NCBI RefSeq assembly: GCF_015354405.1
Contig: NZ_JADKYP010000010.1
Coordinates: forward strand, 62,001-126,000
Source of the DNA: Nocardia sp. BSTN01
Lineage (GTDB): Bacteria > Actinomycetota > Actinomycetes > Mycobacteriales > Mycobacteriaceae
Direction of reading: 5' to 3'
DNA: 64,000 nt
The position numbers and the translations under genes are program-made. The notes beneath the pieces are model-generated. The model searched no databases, was not told the DNA's origin, and worked only from the letters and a program-made list of their open reading frames with translations. Numbering within the stretch: position 1 is the stretch's first letter; the number at the start of each line of letters is the position of its first letter. Below, one piece after another: positions 49,119 through 58,100 of the stretch.

Positions 49119-50483
49119 TCACCGATCGGCCATGCCCGTGAGGACACGATCCATGGCATCCACCGCCCGCTCGAGCTCGTCGGCGGTGACCGTCAGCGGC
49201 GGCCGGAACCGGATGCCGCGATCGCCGGTTCCGAGGAACAGTACCCGTTCACGCTGCCGCAGATCGGCGAGGACGGCATCGCGCAGTTCGGCGGATGCCA
49301 ACGTCACCGCGCACATCAGACCGCGACCGCGCGGATCGGTCAGCCGCTCGTGCCGGGCGGCGAGCGCACGCAGCCGGTCGAGCAACAGGGCGCCCAGTTC
49401 CTGCGCGCGAGCGGCCAGGTCTTCGGCCTCGACCACCTCGAGGATGCGCCGCGCCCGCACCATATCGGCGAGGTTGCCGCCCCAGGTGGAATTGAGCCGT
49501 GAACTCACCGCGAACACGTTGTCGGGCACCTCGTCGACGCGCCCGCCGGCCATGATCCCGCAGACCTGGGTCTTCTTCCCGAACGCGACCACATCGGGTC
49601 GCAGGCCGAATTGCTGGTAGGCCCAGGTCGAGCCGGTCATCGCCACGCCGGTCTGCACCTCGTCGACGACGAACAGCGCGTCGTGCTCGTGGCACAGATC
49701 CTGCATGTGGCGGAGAAATTCCGGTCGCATATGCCGGTCGCCGCCCTCGCCCTGAATCGGCTCGGCGATGAAACACGCGATGTCGTGCGGATTTTCGGCG
49801 AACGCGGCCCGGGCCTGCGCCAGCGCACGCTGCTCGGCGGCCTCGATGTCGACACCGGGACACAGGTAGGGGGTCTCGATGCGCGGCCAGTCGAAGGCGG
49901 GGAACCGTTCGGTCTTGATCGGGTCGGTGTTGGTCAGCGACAGGGTGTAGCCGGAGCGGCCGTGGAAGGCGCCGGTCAGATGCAGCACCTTCGTGCCCAG
50001 GTCGGCCGGGCGGCCGTGCATCGCGTTGTGGCGGCTCTTCCAGTCGAAGGCGACCTTCAGCGCGTTCTCGACCGCCATCGCGCCGCCGTCGATGAAGAAC
50101 AGATGCGGCAGTGCCGGATCGCCGAGGACGCGCGCGAAGGTGTCGACGAAGCGCGCCATCGCGACCGTATAGACATCGGAGTTACTGGGCTTGTTCAGCG
50201 CGGCCGTGGTGAGTTCGGCGCGAAAGCGGGCGTTCGCCGCCAGCGCCGGATGGTTCATTCCGAGCGCGGAGGAGGCGAAGAAGCCGAACATATCCAGATA
50301 GACGGTGCCGTCGCGGGCGTCGACCAGGTTGCGTCCCCGCGATCTGCGCAGGTCCAGCACCAGATCGAAACCGTCGGCGAGCAGATGGGCGGACAGGATG
50401 TCGTGTACGCGCGAGGCGGTGACCGACGCCGGGTTCGTGACCTCCGCGTCGGCCGTTCCGGGGCGCTCCAGTTCGAGGGTCAC
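49119..50483 (-). CDS. lat: L-lysine 6-transaminase
   Basis: A 454-residue class III PLP aminotransferase. It moves the epsilon-amino group of lysine to 2-oxoglutarate, giving alpha-aminoadipate semialdehyde (piperideine-6-carboxylate). It has FFIDGGAMAVENALKVAFDW, GAFHGRSGYTLSLTNTDP, FVVDEVQTGVAMTG and the PLP Lys in VAFGKKTQVCGI. It matches M. tuberculosis Lat (Rv3290c) in order with lrpA and pcd. GTG 50483 lies six bases after TATCCT (50490-50495, minus strand), suggesting a leaderless start; GTG 50489 would add two residues. No other cephamycin genes are present. Confidence 0.95.
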   Translation of the reverse strand: MTLELERPGTADAEVTNPASVTASRVHDILSAHLLADGFDLVLDLRRSRGRNLVDARDGTVYLDMFGFFASSALGMNHPALAANARFRAELTTAALNKPSNSDVYTVAMARFVDTFARVLGDPALPHLFFIDGGAMAVENALKVAFDWKSRHNAMHGRPADLGTKVLHLTGAFHGRSGYTLSLTNTDPIKTERFPAFDWPRIETPYLCPGVDIEAAEQRALAQARAAFAENPHDIACFIAEPIQGEGGDRHMRPEFLRHMQDLCHEHDALFVVDEVQTGVAMTGSTWAYQQFGLRPDVVAFGKKTQVCGIMAGGRVDEVPDNVFAVSSRLNSTWGGNLADMVRARRILEVVEAEDLAARAQELGALLLDRLRALAARHERLTDPRGRGLMCAVTLASAELRDAVLADLRQRERVLFLGTGDRGIRFRPPLTVTADELERAVDAMDRVLTGMADR

Positions 50484-50489
50484 ACCCAC

Positions 50490-50547
50490 AGGATACGAAA
50501 ATATTTACGGTTTTACTACGAACAAACGGATAAATTACGATCAGGTC
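50490..50547 (-). promoter_or_regulatory. A+T-rich lat promoter, probable LrpA-binding region
   Basis: The 64 bases between the lrpA stop and the lat start contain A+T-rich runs (AAATATTTACGG and GGATAAATTACG) unlike the surrounding DNA, as expected for an Lrp-type binding site. TATCCT at 50490-50495 is the likely lat -10. Confidence 0.5.
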
Positions 50548-51000
50548 TCATCTGTCATAGAATGTCTGCAGAATGATGGTGCTTCGGGTGCGCACATTGG
50601 CGGTGGCGCGGATCTCCTGCAGCAACTGTTCGAGATGGCGGGGCGAGGCCACCCGGACGAGCAGCATGTAGCTCTCCTCCCCCGCCACCGAATGACATTC
50701 CTCGATGCCGGGGATGTGCTGCAGCAGGGCCGGAGCATCGTCGGGCTGTGACGGATCGAGAGGAGTGATCGCGACGTATGCCGACAGCAGTTGTCCCAGC
50801 GCCTCCGGATCGACCTTCGCGGAATATCCGCGGATCACGCCGCGCGCCTCGAGCCGGCGCACCCGCGACTGCACCGCGGAAACCGACAGGCTTGCCTTCT
50901 CGGCGAGATTGGACAGCGTGGCCCGGCCGTCGGCCATCAATTCGCGGATCAGGAGCCGATCGATATCGTCGAGAACAGGTTTCGCAGGTGCATCCGCCAT
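50548..51000 (-). CDS. lrpA: Lrp/AsnC-family regulator LrpA
   Basis: A 150-residue regulator. The helix-turn-helix includes DIDRLLIRELMADGRATLSN and ASLSVSAVQSRVRRLEARGV. The RAM domain (about 72-145) contains IEECHSVAGEESYMLLVRV. M. tuberculosis LrpA (Rv3291c) controls lat, and the order is the same here. The lat gene follows on the same strand and pcd is divergent, so LrpA is placed to control lysine catabolism on both sides. ATG 51000 follows TAGCCT (51007-51012, minus strand) by six bases, a leaderless arrangement. Confidence 0.95.
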   Translation of the reverse strand: MADAPAKPVLDDIDRLLIRELMADGRATLSNLAEKASLSVSAVQSRVRRLEARGVIRGYSAKVDPEALGQLLSAYVAITPLDPSQPDDAPALLQHIPGIEECHSVAGEESYMLLVRVASPRHLEQLLQEIRATANVRTRSTIILQTFYDR

Positions 51001-51097
51001 CAGCGAAGGCTAACCCAGCGGGCGGTGGCCGGGGCCGGAAACGATCTCCCACCGGTGTGAAGTCCCTCGTCAACCGATTTCGGAAACGGAGCCGCAG

Positions 51098-52627
51098 ATG
51101 ACATCCGCACCCGTGCTGCCCACCACCGACGAACTTCGCGACCGGGCCGCGCGCCTTTTGCTCGAACTCGGCGTCGACCCGATCGATTCCGGTGACCTGC
51201 CGGCGCGCACCCCGATCACCGGCGGGGAACTGATGCGCGTCCCGGCCACCTCCGCCTTCGCGGTGACCTGCGCGATCGACAAGGCGCACAGCGCTTTTCG
51301 CGCGTGGCGTACCGTCCCCGCGCCACAACGCGCCGCGGTGGTGCGGCGGCTGGGACAACTACTGACCGAAAACCTCGACGCGCTGGCCGGACTCGTCACG
51401 TTGGAGGCGGGCAAGATCGGCGCCGAGGCACGCGGTGAGGTCCAGGAGATGATCGACGTCTGCGAATTCGCCGTCGGTCTGTCCCGCCAGCTCTACGGCC
51501 GCACCATGGCCTCCGAGCGATCCGGGCATCGGCTCATGGAGACGTGGCATCCGCTCGGTGTGGTCGGGGTGATCTCGGCGTTCAACTTCCCGGTCGCGGT
51601 CTGGTCGTGGAACACCGCTATCGCGCTGGTCTGCGGCGACACCGTGGTGTGGAAACCCTCGCAGACGACGCCGTTGACCGCGCTGGCCTGCGATGCGCTG
51701 CTGCGGCGCGCGGCCCTCGACGTCGGCGCCGACCCGCGGATCCACCAGCTGATCCAGGGCGGCGCCGAGGTCGGCACTCAGCTCGTCGACGACGAGCGGG
51801 TGGCCCTGGTCAGCGCCACCGGATCGGTGCGGATGGGACAGGCGGTAGCACCCCGGGTGGCGGCACGTTTCGGCCGGTGCCTGCTCGAGCTGGGCGGTAA
51901 CAACGCCGCGATCGTCACCCCGTCCGCGGATCTCGACCTCACCACGCGGGCCGTGGTTTTCGCCGCGGCGGGCACGGCCGGGCAGCGGTGCACGACGCTG
52001 CGCCGGGTCATCGCGCATGTGGATGTGGCCGGACCGCTGCTGGATCGGATGAGCGCGGCGTATCGCCAACTGCCCGTGGGTAATCCGTTCGACGACACGG
52101 TATTGGTCGGACCGCTGATCGACGGCCGCGCGCACACGGCGATGCGGGCGGCGATCGACCGTGCGCTCGCCGACGGCGGTGAATTGATCTGCGGCGGTGA
52201 GCGGGTCGAGGTCGGTGGCGGCGACTCCTACTACGTGCGCCCGGCGATCATCCGGATGCCCGGGCAGACCGCGATCGTGCGGGAGGAGACTTTCGCGCCG
52301 ATTCTCTACGTGCTCACCTACCAGGATCTCGACTCCGCGATCGCCCTGCACAACGGTGTGCCGCAGGGGCTTTCATCGGCCATTTTCACCTGTGATCAGC
52401 GTGAGGCGGAACGGTTCCTGGCCGCCGACGGCTCCGATTGCGGCATCGCCAATGTGAACATCGGCACCTCGGGTGCGGAGATCGGCGGTGCGTTCGGCGG
52501 TGAGAAACAGACCGGCGGCGGGCGCGAATCGGGATCCGACTCCTGGAAGGCGTATATGCGCCGCGTCACCAATACGATCAACTACTCCACCGAACTGCCA
52601 CTGGCACAGGGCATTCGGTTCGGCTGA
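51098..52627 (+). CDS. pcd: Aldehyde dehydrogenase, ALDH7/piperideine-6-carboxylate dehydrogenase type
   Basis: A 509-residue NAD(P)-dependent aldehyde dehydrogenase of the antiquitin group. It oxidises alpha-aminoadipate semialdehyde, the product of Lat, to alpha-aminoadipate. Motifs are VVWKPSQTTPLTALA, the general-base Glu in LELGGNNAAIV (near 270), and the catalytic Cys in AAAGTAGQRCTTLRR (near 304). The substrate-site ending GTSGAEIGGAFGGEKQTGGG is typical of ALDH7. ATG 51098 is the first in-frame start, with purine-rich GGAAACGGAG before it. It is divergent from lrpA. Confidence 0.93.
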   Translation: MTSAPVLPTTDELRDRAARLLLELGVDPIDSGDLPARTPITGGELMRVPATSAFAVTCAIDKAHSAFRAWRTVPAPQRAAVVRRLGQLLTENLDALAGLVTLEAGKIGAEARGEVQEMIDVCEFAVGLSRQLYGRTMASERSGHRLMETWHPLGVVGVISAFNFPVAVWSWNTAIALVCGDTVVWKPSQTTPLTALACDALLRRAALDVGADPRIHQLIQGGAEVGTQLVDDERVALVSATGSVRMGQAVAPRVAARFGRCLLELGGNNAAIVTPSADLDLTTRAVVFAAAGTAGQRCTTLRRVIAHVDVAGPLLDRMSAAYRQLPVGNPFDDTVLVGPLIDGRAHTAMRAAIDRALADGGELICGGERVEVGGGDSYYVRPAIIRMPGQTAIVREETFAPILYVLTYQDLDSAIALHNGVPQGLSSAIFTCDQREAERFLAADGSDCGIANVNIGTSGAEIGGAFGGEKQTGGGRESGSDSWKAYMRRVTNTINYSTELPLAQGIRFG

Positions 52628-52631
52628 ACGC

Positions 52632-53483
52632 CTAGCGCTCCGGTTCGCGGCCGATGGCGCGGACCTGGTCCTCGTAGACGGCCCGCACCGCCGCATCGCC
52701 CGGATGCAGCGCCCGGTCGCCGTCGAAGAGGCCGCGCACCCTGCGCACCACCGACTCGGGCGCGGCCGCCAGCGCGATGTCGACCGGGTCGAGGTATTGC
52801 GGCACCGCCACCTCGGCTCGGCGGGAGCGGCAGGTCTTGACGATCGCGGTGGCGACGTCGACCGGGTCCACCGTGGGCAGCCCGCGGCCCAGGGTCAGCC
52901 CCGAGGACAGCCGGGTGCGCACCGCGGCGGGCAGCACACAGCTCACGCTGACCCCCGATTCAGCGAATTCCAGCCGGGTCGCGGCCGACAACCCGACGGC
53001 GGCGAATTTGCTCGCGTTGTACACCGCCAGGCCGGGCAGCGGAATTTTGCCGGCCAGCGAGGCGACGTTGACGATATGACCGCGGCCGCGGTCGACCATC
53101 GCCGGTGCGACGGCCCGCATGCCGTGGATGAGACCCCAGACGTTGACGTCGATCGTGGTGTGCCCCACCGCATCCGGTTCGCCGAGGAACGGGCCCGCCG
53201 GCATCACTCCGGCGTTGTTCACCAGGATGTCGATCCGGCCCAGATCGGCGACGACCTCGTCCCACCGCGCCCGGTCACGCACGTCGAGTTCGACAGCGCG
53301 GGCACCGAGGGCGGCCGCCGCGTCGGTGGCGGCCGCGGCGTCCACATCGGCGAGGACGACCTCGGATCCCTTGTGCGCGAACGATTCCGCGGCGGCCCGG
53401 CCGATGCCGCGTCCGGCGCCGGTGACGAGGACGCGGGCCGCGGCGAGGTCGATCGGCGGATAGCCGTTGCCGAACAGATTCAT
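52632..53483 (-). CDS. Short-chain dehydrogenase/reductase
   Basis: A 283-residue classical SDR. VLVTGAGRGIGRAAAESFA gives TGxxxGIG near residue 21, NNAGVMPAGPF near 88, and the active-site Ser in NVASLAGKIP with YNASK. The C-terminal 60 residues are longer than in the smallest SDRs and carry a VAVPQYLDPVDIALAAAPE segment, as in the mycobacterial SDRs near lipid genes. It overlaps the patatin gene in an ATGA (53480-53483), so it is made from the same transcript. The substrate is unknown. Confidence 0.88.
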   Translation of the reverse strand: MNLFGNGYPPIDLAAARVLVTGAGRGIGRAAAESFAHKGSEVVLADVDAAAATDAAAALGARAVELDVRDRARWDEVVADLGRIDILVNNAGVMPAGPFLGEPDAVGHTTIDVNVWGLIHGMRAVAPAMVDRGRGHIVNVASLAGKIPLPGLAVYNASKFAAVGLSAATRLEFAESGVSVSCVLPAAVRTRLSSGLTLGRGLPTVDPVDVATAIVKTCRSRRAEVAVPQYLDPVDIALAAAPESVVRRVRGLFDGDRALHPGDAAVRAVYEDQVRAIGREPER

Positions 53484-54427
53484 GTGAATTCACTCCGTTC
53501 CATGGCGCGGCGGGTGCTGCGCAGACTGTGTTCGAAGGTCTCGCCGCGGCGGCGGCCGTCCATGAAATTCGGGCCCATCACCGCCAGGTCGGCGGCGGTC
53601 ACCGCCAATCGCAGCACGCGGGTTCCGGCCGCGCGCACGGCGGCGATCTCGGAGTCCAGTTGCGCGCTCATCGGCTTGCGGAGCTGACGCTCGAGCCAGT
53701 GCCCGGGCCCGCCCGCCGGCACCGACCGCGCCGAGGCCATCGGGGTCAGCACCACCAGTTCGTCCAGGTGCAGCGGCAGCAGCAGATCCACCGAGGCGGT
53801 GGAGGCGGCACCGCCGTCGACGAACCGCCGGCCCGCGATCGGCACCGGCGGGAACCAGCCCGGAACCGCCCACGAGGCCCGCAGCGCCTGACCGACCGTC
53901 GCGGCCGGCGCCTCCGGTGCGCCGAAGGCCACCCGCTCGCCGGAGTCGTAGTCCATCGCGACCAGCCACGCGGCCGGATGAGCGAACCAGTCCCGATCGT
54001 GGTTCAGGTCGGTGGCCAGGCGCTGCAACCAGCTCGCGTCGCCGCCCCCGACCGGCAGCAGCCGACTGCCCGCGCTCAGCAGAGCTTGCCGGGAACGGTT
54101 GCCGTGCAAGGCCATTCGCGGTGCGCCGAGGCGGGGGCGGGGCAGCGGCGGGAAGCGGCCCGGTTCGTCGGCCATGTGCCGGGCCAGGATCGGATCGGCG
54201 ACGGTACCGCGCTGCATGGCCGCCAGATCGTCGACGGAGATCCCCGAGGCCAGCATCGTCACCATCTCCGCACCGGCGGAGGTGCCGATCAGCGCGTCGG
54301 CCTCGCGCGGATCCCACTGCAGCACATCCCGCACCGCGGCCAGCGCCGCCACGATCCAGGCCGCACCGACGGTGCCGCCGCATCCGATCGCCAGGCCACG
54401 TCGCTGTAACCCGTTACTGTTACGCAT
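53480..54427 (-). CDS. Patatin-like phospholipase
   Basis: A 315-residue serine hydrolase of the patatin fold. GLAIGCGGTVGAAWIVAALA forms the Gly-rich oxyanion hole, GTSAG near residue 49 is the nucleophile elbow (GxSxG) and FVDGGAAS near 200 carries the catalytic Asp. Such enzymes hydrolyse phospholipids or acylglycerols, here probably in the cytosol because no signal peptide is seen. ATG 54427 was chosen because it lies just before the oxyanion-hole strand. A longer open frame upstream (54484) lacks homology. The SDR gene follows with an ATGA overlap. Confidence 0.87.
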   Translation of the reverse strand: MRNSNGLQRRGLAIGCGGTVGAAWIVAALAAVRDVLQWDPREADALIGTSAGAEMVTMLASGISVDDLAAMQRGTVADPILARHMADEPGRFPPLPRPRLGAPRMALHGNRSRQALLSAGSRLLPVGGGDASWLQRLATDLNHDRDWFAHPAAWLVAMDYDSGERVAFGAPEAPAATVGQALRASWAVPGWFPPVPIAGRRFVDGGAASTASVDLLLPLHLDELVVLTPMASARSVPAGGPGHWLERQLRKPMSAQLDSEIAAVRAAGTRVLRLAVTAADLAVMGPNFMDGRRRGETFEHSLRSTRRAMERSEFT

Positions 54428-54508
54428 AGTCTCAAACACTAGCGGGCGAGGGGCGCGCTGCGCGCTCAGGTCGGCCGATCGCAACCGTTCGGCAATGAAC
54501 GGCCCCCG

Positions 54509-54973
54509 CTACCGCCACGGCATGTACTGCAGACTCCAGGTATTGCCGTCGGGGTCGGCGAAATGGGCGTACAGCACACCCCCGCCGACATCTTCGACGT
54601 CACCCACGGCGACGCCGCGCGCGACGAGCTCCGCGCGGGCAGCCTCGATATCGGCCACTACCAAGTGCAGTCCGCGCAGGGAGCCGACCGCGCCGTCCGT
54701 GGTGGGGACGCCTTCGGACAGCAGAATCGAACAGGCCGAACCGGGCGGGGTCAGCTGCGCGATTCGCACACCCGGTGCGGGCGCCACGTCGACATCGAGA
54801 TGAAATCCCACCCGATCGCGATAGAACTCGATCCCCCGGTCGATATCTCGCACCGGGACCGGCACCAATTCCAGCAGCAGCGTGCCGGGCGGGACCGGCG
54901 GGTTGTCCGGGTCGTTCGTGACCTGTGCGGGGTCGGCCGGAATCTCGGTCACAGTGTCGGGGCGCTCGCTCAT
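54509..54973 (-). CDS. Glyoxalase/VOC-family protein
   Basis: A 154-residue single-domain VOC protein. The fold begins at LLLELVPVPVRDIDRGIEFY and continues with a VGFHLDVDVAP strand and SLRGLHLVVADIEAARAEL. It ends ADPDGNTWSLQYM with a metal-ligand Glu-type position replaced (WSLQ where xxELxQ is common). It may bind or modify a small molecule. Three in-frame ATGs (55003, 54985, 54973) precede the fold. 54973 has GATGGGA before it and gives the usual length. It faces away from lhr across 167 bases. Confidence 0.85.
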   Translation of the reverse strand: MSERPDTVTEIPADPAQVTNDPDNPPVPPGTLLLELVPVPVRDIDRGIEFYRDRVGFHLDVDVAPAPGVRIAQLTPPGSACSILLSEGVPTTDGAVGSLRGLHLVVADIEAARAELVARGVAVGDVEDVGGGVLYAHFADPDGNTWSLQYMPWR

Positions 54974-55140
54974 GGTCGGTCCCATCGTCGGTGTCCACCG
55001 CATTCGCGGCCAGCCTATCGGGACGAGCCGTGGACCGGCGCCGATCCGGCCACCTCATCCGGCGAGGTCGGGCCCGGGAAACACCTCCACACACATCGCC
55101 GTCGGGACTCGATGTCGGTGCCCGGGTGCAGACTGAACCC

Positions 55141-58100
55141 ATGCAGCAGTTCTCCCGGCCGACCCAGGAGTGGTTCGACGGTGCGTTCCCCGCGCCCACG
55201 ACCGCCCAGCTGGGGGCCTGGGAGGCGATATCCGCCGGAGAACACACGTTGGTGATCGCGCCGACCGGGTCGGGTAAGACGCTGTCGGCTTTCCTGTGGG
55301 CGATCGACCGGCTCGCCACCCGCGAACCCACGGACGGTCCGCAGCGCACTGCCGTGCTCTACATCTCCCCGCTCAAGGCCCTGGCGGTCGACGTCGAGCG
55401 CAATCTGCGCGCCCCCCTGGTGGGCATCACCCGCACGGCCGCCCGGCTCGGTATGCCCGCCCCGGAGATCAGCGTCGGCGTGCGTTCCGGCGACACCACG
55501 CCGGCCGACCGGCGGACCCTGCAGCGCAGGCCGCCCGACATCCTGATCACGACGCCGGAATCGCTGTACCTGATGCTCACCTCGGCGGCGCGCGAGACGT
55601 TGTCACAGGTCGGCACCGTGATCGTCGACGAGGTTCACGCCATCGCCGGTTCCAAGCGCGGGGCGCATCTGGCTCTGTCGCTGGCCCGGCTCGATCAGCT
55701 CACCGAGCGGCCCGCGCAGCGCATCGGGTTGTCGGCCACCGTCCGGCCGCCGCAGGAGGTGGGGCGCTTCCTGGTCGGCTCGGCGCCGATCACGATCGTG
55801 TCGCCGCCGGCGCCGAAAACGTTCGACCTGTCGGTGCGGGTGCCGGTGGCGGATATGACCGAGCCGGGCGAATCCGATCAGCCGGGTTCGATCTGGCCGC
55901 ATGTGGATGCCGCGATCGTGGATCTGGTGCTGGCGCATCGTTCGTCCATCGTGTTCGCGAATTCGCGGCGGCTGGCCGAACGTCTGACGGCGCGGCTGAA
56001 CGAGGAATACGCCGAGCGCATCGCCGCACCGGACGAGGCGGAGGAGGTCGCGGGACGCCGCGAGCACGCGCCGCCCGCACAACTCGGGTCACCGACCGAG
56101 GTCAATCACGGGGCGGCGCCGTTGCTGGCGCGAGCCCATCACGGTTCGGTGAGCAAGGAACAGCGCGCCATCATCGAGGACGATCTCAAGAGCGGCCGGT
56201 TGCGGTGTGTGGTGGCGACCAGCAGCCTCGAGCTCGGTATCGATATGGGGGCGGTGGATCTGGTGGTGCAGGTCGAGGCGCCGCCGTCGGTCGCCGGCGG
56301 GCTGCAGCGGGTCGGTCGTGCCGGACATCAGGTGGGTGAGATCTCACGCGGGGTGATCTTCCCCAAACACCGCACCGACGTGATCCACTGCGCGGTGGCG
56401 TCGATGCGGATGACGGCGGGACAGATCGAGGAGTTGAAGATCCCCGCTCATCCCCTCGACATCCTGGCCCAGCAGACCGTGGCCGCCTGCGCCCTGGAAC
56501 CGATCGATGTCGACGAATGGTTCGAAACCGTCCGGGGCACAGGCAGTTTCGCCCTCCTGCCGCGTTCGGCGTACGAATCGGTGCTGGATCTGCTGTCGGG
56601 CCGCTACCCCTCCGACGAATTCGCCGAACTGCGTCCACGCCTGGTGTGGGATCGCGATGCGGGCACGCTGACCGGACGCCCCGGTGCGCAGCGCCTCGCG
56701 GTCACCTCCGGCGGCGCGATACCCGACCGCGGCCTGTTCCCGGTGTTCATGGTTGGCGAAAAGGCCTCGCGGGTCGGTGAACTCGACGAGGAGATGGTCT
56801 ACGAATCGCGGGTGGGCGATGTGTTCGCCCTCGGCGCGACCAGCTGGCGCATCGAGGACATCACCCACGACCGGGTTCTCGTCTCCCCAGCCTTCGGCCT
56901 GCCCGGCCGGCTGCCCTTCTGGCACGGCGATTCCCTCGGACGCCCGGCCGAATTGGGTGCGGCCCTGGGCGAATTCGTCCGCACGGCCGGTCAGGCCGTC
57001 GAACGCGCACCGGCCGGGCGGATCGAGGAACTCGTGCGGGATGCGGGCGGTTTCGATGCTGCGCTCGACGGTGAAGCCATCGACTCCGAGCCGGCGACGC
57101 TCGGCCGCGGACGGCAGCAGCCCGCTCGCCGGGCCCTCGGGAACGGCGCCGATTCGATCGGTGACGAGCAGCCGCGGTCCCCGGCGGTGCGGGCGGAAAG
57201 TCCTGCGCCACAACGCCGATCGTCCGCCGACCCCAGCGGAAACGGCGCCACGCGACGCACGTCCTCCCGCGCGGGAGCCGCGGCCTCCAAGGCGGGTAAG
57301 ACCGCCGCGAAGGGCGGCGAACTGGTCGAACTCGAACAGCTCGTCCACGCCGCGGGCCTCGACGATTTCGCGACGGCAAACCTGGTCGCGCTGCTCGCCG
57401 AGCAGCGCCGAGCCACCGGTCATCTGCCGACCGACCGTACCCTGCTGGTCGAACGCTTCCGCGACGAACTCGGCGATTGGCGGCTGATTCTGCACTCGCC
57501 CTTCGGATTACCGGTACATGCGCCCTGGGCGCTCGCCGTGGGTGCGCGGTTGCGGGAGCGGTTCGGAGTCGATGCCGCGCCGACCGCGTCCGACGACGGC
57601 ATCGTGGTGCGGCTGCCCGATACCACCGACGATCCGCCGGGCGCGGAACTGTTCGTCTTCGAACCGGACGAGATCGACGACGTGGTGACAGAGCAGGTGG
57701 GCGGGTCGGCGCTGTTCGCCTCTCGTTTCCGCGAATGCGCGGCGCGGGCACTGCTGTTGCCGCGCCGGGATCCCGGCCGCCGCGCGCCGCTGTGGCAGCA
57801 GCGCCAGCGCGCGGCCCAATTGCTCGATGTGGCCAGGAAATTCCCGGATTTCCCGATCCTGCTGGAAACGGTGCGCGAATGCCTGCGTGACGTCTACGAT
57901 CTGCCGGCCCTGCGGGATCTGCTGACGAATGTGGCGCGGCGCAAACTGCGACTGGTCGAGGTCGAGACGGCCTCCCCCTCACCGTTCGCCAATGCGTTGC
58001 TGTTCGACTACATCGGCCAGTTCATGTACGAGGGCGACAGTCCGCTGGCCGAGCGCCGCGCGGCCGCGCTGTCGCTGGATTCGAGCCTGCTCGCCGAGCT

